Source: JARRNJ01 sp037385045
GTDB taxonomy: Bacteria; Pseudomonadota; Gammaproteobacteria; JASBUN01
DNA: 51,911 bases
Direction of reading: 5' to 3'
Assembly (NCBI GenBank): GCA_037385045.1
Contig: JARRNJ010000036.1
Coordinates: 1-51,911, forward strand
Shown: positions 25,613 to 36,419 of the stretch, in pieces
Numbering within the stretch: position 1 is the stretch's first letter
Layout of the letters: every line of letters begins with the position of its first letter
Notes under the pieces: model-generated
Told to the model about the DNA's origin: nothing
What the model saw: only the letters and a program-made list of their open reading frames with translations
Databases searched by the model: none
Position numbers and translations under genes: made by a program

Positions 25613-27018
25613 ATGCCAGCGAAGCCCGCCAGCGGACCCGATGAAACACTGAAACTGCGTCCGGTCGCCATTGACACCTACCGCGAGAACGTGGCTTACA
25701 TGCACCGCGATTGCGCGATGTACCGCGCCGAGGGGTTCCAGGCCCTGTCGAAGATCGAGATCCGGGACGACGGCCGACGCATACTTGCCGTATTGAATGT
25801 CGTCGACGACCGCAACATTGTCACCGCCGACGAGCTGGGCCTGTCCGAGCAGGCGTTTGCACAGCTGGGCCTCAAGGCCGGCGCCCTGGTGCGGGTGGCG
25901 CATGCCGAACCGCCGGAGTCGATGGATGCCGTGCGCCGCAAGATCGCCGGCGAACGCCTGAAACAGGAGGACTACCAGAATATCGCCCGCGATATCAGCG
26001 ACAGCCGCTATTCCAAGATGGAGATGGCGGCGTTCCTGGTCGCTTCCGGCCAGACCGGCCTGGACCGCGACGAGGTACTGTACCTCACCCGCGCCATGAT
26101 GGAGTCCGGCGAACGCCTCGACTGGGACGAGCCGCTGGTCGCCGACAAGCACTGCATCGGCGGCATTCCCGGCAATCGCACCTCCATGCTGGTGGTGCCG
26201 ATCGTCGCCGCCCACGGCATGCTCTGGCGCCGGTGGACGATATCCTGATTTCGGTGGAACGGCCGCTGGGCATCGACTCCATGAGCCAGATGGTCGCATC
26301 GATACTGGCCAAAAAGCTGGCGGCGGGGTCCACCCATCTGCTGATCGACATTCCGGTCGGCCCCACCGCCAAAGTGCGGCAGATGCGCCAGGCGCTGCAG
26401 CTGCGCAAGCTGTTCGAATTCGTCGGCGACCGCGTCGGCCTGCACGTGGAAGTGATCATCACCGACGGCCGCCAGCCGGTCGGCCGCGGCATCGGCCCGG
26501 TACTCGAGGTGCGGGACATCATGCAGGTGCTGCAGGGCGAACCGTCGGCACCGCCGGATTTGCGCCAGAAGGCGTTGCGCCTGGCGGGGCGGGTACTGGA
26601 GTTCGACCCCGATGTCCGCGGCGGCCACGGCTTCGCCATCGCCCGCGATATCCTCGATTCGGGACGGGCGCTGACGAAACTGAACGAAATCATCGAGAGC
26701 CAGGGCCGCCAGACCCGGGACTTCGAGGTGGGTCAGCTGACCCACGACGTCAAGGCGCGCGAGAAGGGTGTCGTCACCGGCATCGACAATCTGCTGCTGG
26801 CGAAGATCGCGCGGCTGGCCGGCGCGCCCATGGACCCGGGCGCCGGCGTGGACCTGTTCAAGAAGCTGGGCGATCCGGTCAACAAAGGCGACGTCCTGTA
26901 CCGCGTATACGCGGCGTTCCGTTCCGATTTCAATTTCGCCTGCAGCCTGTGCCAGCGCGATTCAGGCTTTGCCATCGGCGCCCGTGAAGATATACCCGAT
27001 GCCTTCGTGGAATTCTGA
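25613..27018 (+). pseudogene. Thymidine/AMP phosphorylase (archaeal-type), frame broken by internal deletion
   Basis: Homologue of the long bacterial 'putative thymidine phosphorylase' and archaeal AMP phosphorylase group (about 500 residues), which phosphorolyses a nucleoside or nucleotide. The first frame runs from ATG 25613 through DSRYSKMEMAAFLVASGQ and VADKHCIGGIPGNRTSMLV to AAHGM, then reads a stop at 26246. The second frame resumes at about 26221 with ALAPVDDILISVERPLGID, GSTHLLIDIPVGPTAKVR and ends 27018 with FNFACSLCQRDSGF. In relatives, the stretch between AAHGM and PADDILI holds the Lys-Thr-Ser-Ser / Gly-Thr-Ala-Asp substrate-phosphate segment; some 40-50 codons are absent here and the frame changes. 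As written, no active enzyme is expected. Downstream PRPP-synthase paralogue starts 42 bp on. Confidence 0.88.
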
Positions 27019-27059
27019 CATGCAGGCTTCAAGCCGCAAATCCGCCGACGGGACGCATC

Positions 27060-27938
27060 GTGACTGAGAGCTGCTGCGTGCTGACCTTCCCCGAGTATCG
27101 CGACGCCGGCGAAGCACTGGCGCGGGCTCTTGGCGCTCCGTGCGCGCCGGTCGAACTGCATCGTTTTCCCGACGGCGAGAGCCGGGTGCGGATTCCCGTG
27201 AAACCCATCGATCATGCGGTGGTGTGCCGCAGCCTGTTTTATCCGAACGACAAACTGATCGAGCTTCTCCTCACGATCCAGACACTGCGCGAATCGGGTG
27301 TCGGCCGCATTACGCTGATCGCACCTTACCTGTGCTACATGCGCCAGGACGCGGCGTTCGCGCCGGGCGAAGTGGTGAGCCAGCGGGTCATCGGCCGGTT
27401 TCTTGCCGCTCAGGCCGACGAAATCATCACCGTCGACCCGCATCTGCACCGGGTGCGGCGGCTGGAGGAAGTCGTGCCGGCGAAGCGCGCCGTTGCCATC
27501 AGCGCCGCACCGCTGATCGCCGCCTTCCTGCGCCGGCGCGCACGGGACGCGGTCCTGGTGGGACCGGACAGCGAGTCGGAGCAGTGGGTACGCGCCATCG
27601 CCGAAATCGGACACCTGCGCTACGCGGTGGCCGAAAAGCAGCGCAGCGGAGACCGCGCGGTGCAGGTGACGCTCGACCCCGGGTCGCTTGCCGGCGAGGA
27701 AGTCGTCCTGGTGGACGATATCGCCAGCACCGGTCGGACCCTGGCGGCGGCCGCCGCGCGGGTGGTGCAATGCGGCGCCCGCACGGTGAAGGCGTTTGTC
27801 AGCCACGCGTTGTTTGCCGACGACGCGGAAGCCTGCATTCGCGCCGCAGGCATCACCGAGGTCTGGAGCACCGACAGCATCCCGCACCCCAGCAACCGCA
27901 TTGCGCTGGCGGATTTGCTCGCGACGCAAATCCGCTAA
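27060..27938 (+). CDS. Ribose-phosphate pyrophosphokinase paralogue
   Basis: PRPP-synthase family. GTG start at 27060. The PRPP loop is VVLVDDIASTGRTL (about residues 216-229), with the family regions HRFPDGESRVRI near residue 35 and DPHLHR near 128. It differs from housekeeping Prs: 292 rather than about 315 residues, YMRQDAAFAPGE in place of the usual YARQDRK-type motif, and a reduced flexible loop. This resembles archaeal-type or specialised paralogues. It is 42 bp from the broken phosphorylase, and such pairs occur in other Proteobacteria, which suggests a nucleotide-salvage role; the actual substrate is not known. Confidence 0.88.
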   Translation: MTESCCVLTFPEYRDAGEALARALGAPCAPVELHRFPDGESRVRIPVKPIDHAVVCRSLFYPNDKLIELLLTIQTLRESGVGRITLIAPYLCYMRQDAAFAPGEVVSQRVIGRFLAAQADEIITVDPHLHRVRRLEEVVPAKRAVAISAAPLIAAFLRRRARDAVLVGPDSESEQWVRAIAEIGHLRYAVAEKQRSGDRAVQVTLDPGSLAGEEVVLVDDIASTGRTLAAAAARVVQCGARTVKAFVSHALFADDAEACIRAAGITEVWSTDSIPHPSNRIALADLLATQIR

Positions 27939-27949
27939 ACTCTACCGTC

Positions 27950-28618
27950 ATGCCTTCACCCTACTCGCACAAGCACCTGGTGCTGTTCATTCTCGCACTG
28001 GCTTTCGTGGTGGCGCTGATCCAGGTGGGAGTGATCACCGTCGCTTTCGACAAGCTCGGGCTGTCGCCGAACAGCGCCTATCTGTTGCTGTTCGCATCCC
28101 TGTTCGGCAGCGGGGTCAACCTGCCCGTGTCGAGCATCGAAGCCGAAGCCAGCGAACACGCCGAGCTGCCATGGCAGTTCCGCGGCCTGCTGCGCCAGCC
28201 GCAGCGCGCCTTCGAGGGACGCACCACCATCGCGGTCAACGTCGGCGGCTGCGTCATTCCCGTGGCCTTCTCCGCCTATCTGCTGGCCCATCATCCCATC
28301 TCCCTGTCGGCAGTGCTGTTGGCCACGGCGGTGGTAGCGAGCGTTTGTTATGCCATCAGCCGGCCGCTCCCGGGCATCGGTATCGGCATGCCGATCTTCG
28401 TGGCACCGATCGCGGCGGCCCTGATCGCTGTCCTAATGGCTCCTCACGCCAGCGCACCGCTGGCCTATGTCTGCGGTACCCTGGGGGTGTTGATCGGCGC
28501 CGATCTGCTGCGGCTCAAAGACGTAGGCAAGATGGGCGCGCCAGTCGCCTCCATCGGCGGCGCCGGCACATTTGACGGAATCTTCATCACCGGCATCGTG
28601 GCGGTGCTGCTGTCCTGA
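27950..28618 (+). CDS. DUF1614 family membrane protein
   Basis: 222 residues with about six membrane segments (HLVLFILALAFVVALIQVGV; AYLLLFASLFGSGVNLPV; VNVGGCVIPVAFSAYLLA; SAVLLATAVVASVCYA; IFVAPIAAALIAVLMAP; and the C-terminal GIFITGIVAVLLS region). The motifs GSGVNLPV, AVNVGGCVIPV and GGAGTFDGIFITG fit DUF1614. Function unknown. ATG at 27950, only 11 bp after the PRPP-synthase paralogue, so very likely the same transcript. Confidence 0.88.
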   Translation: MPSPYSHKHLVLFILALAFVVALIQVGVITVAFDKLGLSPNSAYLLLFASLFGSGVNLPVSSIEAEASEHAELPWQFRGLLRQPQRAFEGRTTIAVNVGGCVIPVAFSAYLLAHHPISLSAVLLATAVVASVCYAISRPLPGIGIGMPIFVAPIAAALIAVLMAPHASAPLAYVCGTLGVLIGADLLRLKDVGKMGAPVASIGGAGTFDGIFITGIVAVLLS

Positions 28619-28652
28619 CGGAAACAATCCCGCACCTCCGAGCCTTTGCACA

Positions 28653-29519
28653 ATGCCCCATCCAAGCGACACAATACGCAAATCCGCTGTAATGGTGACC
28701 GGCTGCTCCAGCGGCATCGGCCTGTGCGTAGCCCAAGGCCTTCACAGGCGCGGTTACCGGGTGTTCGCCACCGCCCGCAAGACGGCGGACCTGGAGCGCC
28801 TGCGTGACGAGGGACTCGACGCCCTGTACCTGGACCTGGACGACTCGGCGTCCATCGATGGAGCGGTCGAGGCCGTCATGCAACGGACGGACGGGAAACT
28901 GTACGGACTGTTCAACAACGGCGCCTATGGGCAGCCGGGCGCGGTCGAGGACCTCACCCGGGCGACCCTGCGGGCCCAGTTCGAAACCAACCTGTTCGGC
29001 TGGCTGGAACTCACCAACCGGATCATCCCGATCATGCGCCGCCAAGGGACGGGCCGCATCATCCAGAACAGCTCGGTGCTGGGGTTGATCACCCTTCCGT
29101 ACCGCGGCGCCTACGCCAGCAGCAAATTCGCGCTTGAGGGGCTCACGGACACGCTGAGACTGGAGCTGCGCGGCAGCGGCGTGCACGTGGCACTGATCGA
29201 GCCCGGCCCCATTGCCAGCCGCTTCCGCCACAATGCCATGCTGCGGTTCCGGGATAACATCGACGCGCAGCACAGCGTACACCGCGAACGCTACGTCCAT
29301 ATGCTGGAGCGGCTCGAGAAGCCGGGCCCCGCGGCGCCGTTCACACTGCCGCCCGAGGCGGTGCTGAAAAGAGTCATACGCGCGCTCGAGAGCCCCCGCC
29401 CGCGTGCGCGCTACTACGTCACGTTTCCTACCTACCTGTTCGCAACCCTGCGCCGGCTGCTGCCGTATCGCGCTTTGGACTGGGTACTGCACCGGGCGTC
29501 GGGAGCCGGCCGGCGCTGA
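28653..29519 (+). CDS. Short-chain dehydrogenase/reductase
   Basis: NAD(P)-binding classical SDR. The Rossmann motif is VTGCSSGIG (about residues 13-21), the NNGA-type motif is FNNGAYG, the catalytic Ser lies in NSSVLG and the YxxxK motif is YASSK. ATG at 28653 gives 288 residues. The C-terminal extension (PPEAVLKRVIRALESPRPRARYYVTFPTYL) is like that of SDRs annotated as YbbO-type oxidoreductases. The last 35 codons and 45 bp of downstream sequence recur about 485 bp further on. Confidence 0.92.
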   Translation: MPHPSDTIRKSAVMVTGCSSGIGLCVAQGLHRRGYRVFATARKTADLERLRDEGLDALYLDLDDSASIDGAVEAVMQRTDGKLYGLFNNGAYGQPGAVEDLTRATLRAQFETNLFGWLELTNRIIPIMRRQGTGRIIQNSSVLGLITLPYRGAYASSKFALEGLTDTLRLELRGSGVHVALIEPGPIASRFRHNAMLRFRDNIDAQHSVHRERYVHMLERLEKPGPAAPFTLPPEAVLKRVIRALESPRPRARYYVTFPTYLFATLRRLLPYRALDWVLHRASGAGRR

Positions 29520-29580
29520 GGCAGGCGGTCACCCGAGCAGAAAAGAAGTCTCGCGCAAAGCCGCCAGGAACTCGGCGAAC

Positions 29581-29629
29581 CGTAGGGTGGATAAGCGCAG
29601 CGCATCCACCCTGTGTACGACCGCTACGC
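29581..29629. repeat. Palindromic GGATAAGCGCAGCGCATCC element, copy A
   Basis: Begins CGTAGGGTGGATAAGCGCAG, with CGCATCCACCCTG as the other half of the palindrome, and continues GTACGACCGCTACGC. A nearly identical 49-bp copy lies at 29847-29895 in the same orientation, and an inverted core lies at 29785-29815. Confidence 0.88.
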
Positions 29630-29846
29630 AACCCGATCATTCGGTAACCGCCGACACAAGGCAACCCTGGGCACCGCACTACCCGTTGATCACGGCTCGG
29701 CCGCTGTATCGCCAGTACACACCCGTGCGGTGCATCGCCGCCAGCGGCCGCGAATGCACTCCACCACTGCCCGATGCGGCCTATCGGTGGATGCGCTTCG
29801 CTTATCCACCCTACGATGAGCCAACCGAGTCCGGGAGACATCGAAC

Positions 29847-29895
29847 CGTAGGGTGGATAAGCGCAGCGCATCCACCCTGTGTACGACCGCTACGC
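29847..29895. repeat. Palindromic GGATAAGCGCAGCGCATCC element, copy B
   Basis: Same 49 bp as copy A, 266 bp away, including the non-palindromic tail GTACGACCGCTACGC, so the two copies share more than the mobile-type core. It runs directly into the decayed copy of the SDR 3' end. Confidence 0.88.
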
Positions 29896-30003
29896 GGCTA
29901 CGTGGCATTTCCGGCCCACCTGTTCGCAACCCTGCGCCGGCTGCTGCCCCGTCGCGCTTTGGACTGGGTGCGGCACCGGGCGTCGGGAGCCGACCGGCGC
30001 TGA
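29896..30003 (+). pseudogene. Decayed duplicate of the SDR 3' end
   Basis: From about 29896 to the TGA at 30001 the DNA repeats the last 35 codons of the SDR with scattered substitutions: HLFATLRRLLPRRALDWV here against YLFATLRRLLPYRALDWV in the intact gene, both ending in ASGA-RR and a stop. The similarity continues past the stop (GGCGGTCACCCGAG ... CGCGCAAAGCCGCC) to about 30052, matching 29521-29565. No 5' part of a second SDR exists. It looks like the remnant of a tandem paralogue lost by deletion ending at repeat copy B. Confidence 0.85.
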
Positions 30004-30128
30004 GGCGGGCGGTCACCCGAGTGGATGGAAGGAAGTTTCGCGCAAAGCCGCCAATTACGCTGGAGGGATAGACGCAAGGAAACCGATGCGCGCAGTGCTT
30101 ACGCGGCGCGACGTGCCATTAAGTGAGC

Positions 30129-30165
30129 GGTGCGTTGCCGCCAGCGGCGGCGAACGCGCCCTACG
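30129..30165. repeat. GGTGCGTTGCCGCC palindrome, single copy
   Basis: GGTGCGTTGCCGCCAGCGG then CGGCGAACGCGCCCTACG: the same unit that is tandemly arrayed at 6734-7078, here as a single copy upstream of the chemoreceptor 3' end. Confidence 0.85.
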
Positions 30166-30175
30166 ATTGCTGCCA

Positions 30176-30233
30176 GATTGATCATGACTCGGCGTCCTCT
30201 GCGGCGCCGCGTCCTCTGCGTCACCAGCCCACG
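30176..30233. repeat. Interspersed CTCTGCG-rich repeat, copy 2
   Basis: ATTGATCATGACTCGGCG ... CGTCCTCTGCG ... CCCACG; second copy of the element at 1371-1430. Confidence 0.65.
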
Positions 30234-30266
30234 CGCGCGCGGCGCCCTACCCGCTTCCCGTGCCGC

Positions 30267-31901
30267 TCAAATCATGAACCGCGACACCTGCTTGTTCAAT
30301 TCCTCGGCCATGGCGATCAGCTCGTCGCTGGCGCTGGAGGTCTTCTGAACGCCGTCCGTGGTCTGCGCCGCGACCTGGCTGATATTCATGATGCTGCGGT
30401 TGATTTCCTCGGCCACCGAAGTCTGCTGTTCGGCGGCGCTGGCAATCTGCATATTGCGGTCGACAATGGTGCCGACCGCCCCGGCGATGGCCTCCAGTCG
30501 CTGCCCGGCTTCGGCGGCCCGCTGTACGCTGACTTCGGTCTGGCTGCCGCCCCGCGCCATGGCGGTCACGGCATCGGCCGCCACGCCCTGCAGGCGGGTG
30601 ATCATCTCCTGGATCTCTTCGGTCGACTCCTGGGTGCGCTGCGCCAGGGTGCGGACCTCGTCGGCGACAACCGCGAAGCCGCGTCCCTGCTCACCGGCCC
30701 GCGCCGCCTCGATGGCGGCGTTCAGGGCCAGCAGGTTGGTCTGCTCGGCAATGTTGCGGATCACGTCCAGAACCACGCCGATGCCTTCGCTGTCGGCCCG
30801 CAGACGTTCGGTGATCTGGCCCGTGTTTTCCACTTCGCGGGCGAGGTCGTTGATCGAGGTGATCGTCTGGCCCACGACTTCCTGGCCGGATTTGGATGCG
30901 TGGCTGGCTTCCGAAGCCGCATCCGCCGCCTCCGAGGCGTTGCGCGATACCTCCTGAACGGTGGCGGTCATCTCATTCATGGCGGTGGCCACCTGGTCGG
31001 TCTCCGACTGCTGTTGCCGGGCGCCCTGGGCCGCACCTCCTGCCAGCTCGGCCAGGTCCTGAGCCGTGTGGCTCAACAGTGACACCGAGTCGCGGACGTT
31101 GTGAATGATCGACCCGAGCTCCTGCTGCAGGCGCCCGGCACTGGCGGCGATGCGCCCGAACTCGTCTGTGCCCAGGTCATTCACCGTGCGCGAGAAGTCG
31201 CCGCCGGCGAGGCGCTCCAGCTCGCCCACCAGCTGCGCCGCGGGATTGAGAATTCCGCGCCGCACGTAAACGACAAAGAAGACGAAGGCTGCCAGAATCG
31301 CCGCGCCCATAAGCCATAGCGTCAGCACAACACCGTGGCGGGCGTCAGCGGTGTCCCGTCGCTCAATGCGGGTTACCCGCTGGCGCACCAGCGTGACGGC
31401 CCGGGCCAGCAGTTGCTTCGGCTGTGTATCCAAGCCCCCCACAATCTGGCCGGCCGCTTTGCGGTCGAAACCGCTGGACTTGAGGGCCTGCAGCGCTTTT
31501 CGGTACTCCCGCCCGACGCGTTCGTGGGCCTGAGCAAACTGCTCCACCAGCGCCCGCGCCTGAGCGTCCTTGAGCCCGTCGGCGAGCTGCGCCGCCTGCC
31601 GGCTGACCGTTCGTTCGGCGCCGACGAAGGCCTGCCAGTACCGGTCCAGGTCCTTGGGCTCGGCGCCACGCGCCAGCACGTTGCTCCACGCCTGCGCTTG
31701 GTCGGCGAAATTGGCTTGCAAGTCGCTCAGCAGGCGTTCATTGGCGACTTCCTGGGAAAACAACTGGTGGATACGGCCGACGCTGGTCCAGGAATTGAAC
31801 AGACCGTACATCGCCACCGCAACGACCAGGCTCGTGCCGACACCGGTCAGCACCAATAACTTGTTGCGAATACTGCTGTGGATCCACTTCATGACCGCCA
31901 T
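30267..31901 (-). CDS. Methyl-accepting chemotaxis protein
   Basis: Transmembrane chemoreceptor. TM1 about residues 12-30 (KLLVLTGVGTSLVVAVAMYG), a periplasmic four-helix-type sensor (about 35-190), TM2 about 195-215 (WLMGAAILAAFVFFVVYV), HAMP (LNPAAQLVGELERLAGGDFS) and the cytoplasmic signalling hairpin with the highly conserved tip NIAEQTNLLALNAAIEAARA and GFAVVADEVRTLAQR. No C-terminal CheR-tether pentapeptide is visible (ends NKQVSRFMI). 544 residues. No other che genes are in the window. Ligand unknown. Confidence 0.95.
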   Translation of the reverse strand: MAVMKWIHSSIRNKLLVLTGVGTSLVVAVAMYGLFNSWTSVGRIHQLFSQEVANERLLSDLQANFADQAQAWSNVLARGAEPKDLDRYWQAFVGAERTVSRQAAQLADGLKDAQARALVEQFAQAHERVGREYRKALQALKSSGFDRKAAGQIVGGLDTQPKQLLARAVTLVRQRVTRIERRDTADARHGVVLTLWLMGAAILAAFVFFVVYVRRGILNPAAQLVGELERLAGGDFSRTVNDLGTDEFGRIAASAGRLQQELGSIIHNVRDSVSLLSHTAQDLAELAGGAAQGARQQQSETDQVATAMNEMTATVQEVSRNASEAADAASEASHASKSGQEVVGQTITSINDLAREVENTGQITERLRADSEGIGVVLDVIRNIAEQTNLLALNAAIEAARAGEQGRGFAVVADEVRTLAQRTQESTEEIQEMITRLQGVAADAVTAMARGGSQTEVSVQRAAEAGQRLEAIAGAVGTIVDRNMQIASAAEQQTSVAEEINRSIMNISQVAAQTTDGVQKTSSASDELIAMAEELNKQVSRFMI

Positions 31902-31997
31902 ATCCTCAAACCGCCTGGGAATCAGGCCGTGCCTTATGGCCGTACGATCGGCTGCCGGGGGCGAAACTTGAGCAATGGCGAGGACTTAGAGCGAATC

Positions 31998-32024
31998 CAA
32001 AAGCCCCGCACATGCGGGGCTCTT
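31998..32024 (-). terminator. Terminator after clpB
   Basis: On the minus strand, GAGCCCCGCA, loop TG, TGCGGGGCT is followed by TTTTGG. It lies 25 bp past the clpB stop and upstream of the chemoreceptor start, so it separates the two minus-strand units. Confidence 0.9.
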
Positions 32025-32049
32025 CGTACATCCGCCGACAACGGTATGG

Positions 32050-34534
<2,485 letters not shown>

Positions 34535-34574
34535 CGGTTGGCACCCCTTTGTGCGTAAATTTTCATTACCCATG

Positions 34575-34602
34575 TAATAGGGCTTATCCGCCAGGATTCA
34601 AC
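34575..34602 (-). promoter_or_regulatory. Sigma-32 (heat-shock) type promoter for clpB
   Basis: Minus strand: GTTGAA at 34602-34597, a 14-bp spacer, then CCCTATTA at 34582-34575. This closely fits the RpoH pattern CTTGAA-N13/14-CCCCATNT. The expected transcript start lies about 35 bp upstream of the clpB ATG. ClpB is a classic RpoH target, which supports the call. Confidence 0.75.
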
Positions 34603-34788
34603 CCCCGCCGGCAGTTTGCGGCAAATCCCCTCTTCCGGCGGCAGAGGGCGGGTGCTGCGCAAATCGGTGTGGTGGATGCGCTTCTCTTGTCCACCTTACG
34701 GCCTCCGAGGCAGGGCGAGGAATCCGCACGGTGGGGGCGTTTCAGCCAAATGCCAGCCAAAAAAGCGGCGGTGAGCGCCCCTGGTTGC

Positions 34789-36276
34789 TCAGTTGGGAGG
34801 CAGATTCCTGGGGTAGGGGAACAACTGGTCCAGGGGCAGGCTGTGACCCGTCGACTGAATGATCCGGGCGTGCTGACGGCGGAATTGGCGGGCGTGGGGC
34901 AAGCCGCACGCATGAGCCAGGCGCGCGACCTGTTCGTTCATCCCGCGCGCGTAATGGGCCACGCGCGCGGCCTTGTCGGTGACCACCAGGCCTTTCTGCA
35001 GCCGCGGATTGTGCGTGGTGACGCCTGTGGGGCAGGTATCCTTGTGGCACTGCAGGGACTGGATGCACCCCAGGGCGAACATGAAGCCGCGCGCGGTCAC
35101 GGTGAAATCGGCCCCCACGCACAGGGCCCAGCCGACGTGCGCCGAGGTCACGAGCTTGCCCGAGGCGATCACCCGGATCCGGTCCCGCAGCCCGCTGGCC
35201 AGGAGGGTGTCCACCAGGATCGGCAGCGACTCGTTGAGCGGCAGCCCGACATGGTCTGCCAACACCTGGGGTGCGGCGCCGCTGCCGCCGTCGCCGCCGT
35301 CGACGGTAATGAAGTCGGGGGCCGAGTCCCGCCCCCGGCGCAGGATGCAATCGCACAGGGAGCGGATCGGCGCGTCACCCGACAACACCAACTTGATACC
35401 CACCGGCCGGCCGGTCAGGTCCCGGACCCGGGCGATCATGTCCAGCAGATCCTCGTCGTTGCGGATATCGGGATGGCGGTTGGGGCTGACGGAGGTAACG
35501 CCGACCGGGATGCCGCGGATCCGCGCCACCTGGTCGCTGACCTTGACCCCCGGCAGCACCCCGCCGTGGCCGGGCTTGGCGCCCTGGGCCAGTTTGATTT
35601 CGAAGGCCTTCACGCGCTTGCCGACCTCTGTCAGCGCCTTGGGGTCCAGGTGCCCGGAACCGTCGCGCACACCGTACTTGGCGGTACCGATCTGGAAAAT
35701 GAGGTCACAGCCGCCTTCCAGGTGAAAAGGCGTCAGTCCGCCCTCGCCGGTGTTGAGCCAGATGCCCGCCTGGGCTGCACCGCGCGACAGCGCCCGCACG
35801 GCCGGCTCGGACAACGCGCCGAAACTCATTCCGGAAATGTTGACGATGTGCTGGGCGACGAACGGCTGGTCGCAATCCGGGCCGATGACCAGCGGCGGCG
35901 TCGGCTGGCGTTCGTCTTCGAGCACCGGATACGGGGCATTGATGAAGACAATGGAGCCCGGCTCACGCAGGTCATTGGTGGTACCGAAGCCGATGGTGCC
36001 GCCGATGTTCTTCGAAGTGCGGTAGACCCAGTTGCGGGTCATGCGGTTGAACGGCAGTTCTTCGCGGTCGTTGGCAAAAAAATACTGACGGAAATATTCA
36101 CCCTGGTGCTCGAGGAAATAGCGCAGCCGGCCGATGACCGGAAAATTGCGCCGCACCGCGTGCTCGGTCTGCAGCAGATCCTGGACGAACATCACCGCCA
36201 GCACGACCAGCACGATTCCCGCCGACCACGCCATGATGACGAGGGTCCAGCTCAGGATGTCGCTGACGTTGACCAT
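34789..36276 (-). CDS. FMN-binding glutamate synthase-like protein (GltB2 type)
   Basis: Membrane-anchored member of the FMN-dependent glutamate-synthase domain family. ATG at 36276 starts MVNVSDILSWTLVIMAW with one N-terminal membrane segment (about residues 8-32). The glutamate-synthase barrel follows with ISGMSFGALSEPAVRALSRG, NTGEGGLTPFH, AKPGHGGVLPG, VDGGDGGSGAAP and the cysteine cluster CIQSLQCHKDTCPTG that binds a [3Fe-4S] centre. 495 residues. No GltD or amidotransferase domain is present, so the physiological reaction is unclear. Confidence 0.92.
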   Translation of the reverse strand: MVNVSDILSWTLVIMAWSAGIVLVVLAVMFVQDLLQTEHAVRRNFPVIGRLRYFLEHQGEYFRQYFFANDREELPFNRMTRNWVYRTSKNIGGTIGFGTTNDLREPGSIVFINAPYPVLEDERQPTPPLVIGPDCDQPFVAQHIVNISGMSFGALSEPAVRALSRGAAQAGIWLNTGEGGLTPFHLEGGCDLIFQIGTAKYGVRDGSGHLDPKALTEVGKRVKAFEIKLAQGAKPGHGGVLPGVKVSDQVARIRGIPVGVTSVSPNRHPDIRNDEDLLDMIARVRDLTGRPVGIKLVLSGDAPIRSLCDCILRRGRDSAPDFITVDGGDGGSGAAPQVLADHVGLPLNESLPILVDTLLASGLRDRIRVIASGKLVTSAHVGWALCVGADFTVTARGFMFALGCIQSLQCHKDTCPTGVTTHNPRLQKGLVVTDKAARVAHYARGMNEQVARLAHACGLPHARQFRRQHARIIQSTGHSLPLDQLFPYPRNLPPN

Positions 36277-36419
36277 CGTGTCTCCTGCTCGCGCCGCCCG
36301 ACCGTCAGCCGCGGCCGCGCGGTTTCCTCCCATGGCTCCCGGGAACGGGGAATGCCGCCAAGTCAGATCCCTTTTCCCTTTCCTCTCTTACCCCATACTA
36401 CCACGACGGCACTGGCCAA

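Larger units (their letters stand above)
29520..30266. other. 747-bp repeat-dense gap between the SDR and chemoreceptor genes
   Basis: Contains, in order, palindrome copy A, a GGTGCATCGCCGCCAGC-type palindrome near 29728-29768, an inverted GGATAAG core (29785-29815), copy B, the SDR tail duplicate, another GGTGCGTTGCCGCC palindrome (30129-30165) and the second copy of the CTCTGCG-rich repeat (30176-30233). No functional gene is supported. Confidence 0.8.

Noticed and set aside
26221..26248. Programmed ribosomal frameshift in the phosphorylase gene
   Set aside because: No slippery heptamer is present and conserved residues are missing, so a deletion explains the break better.
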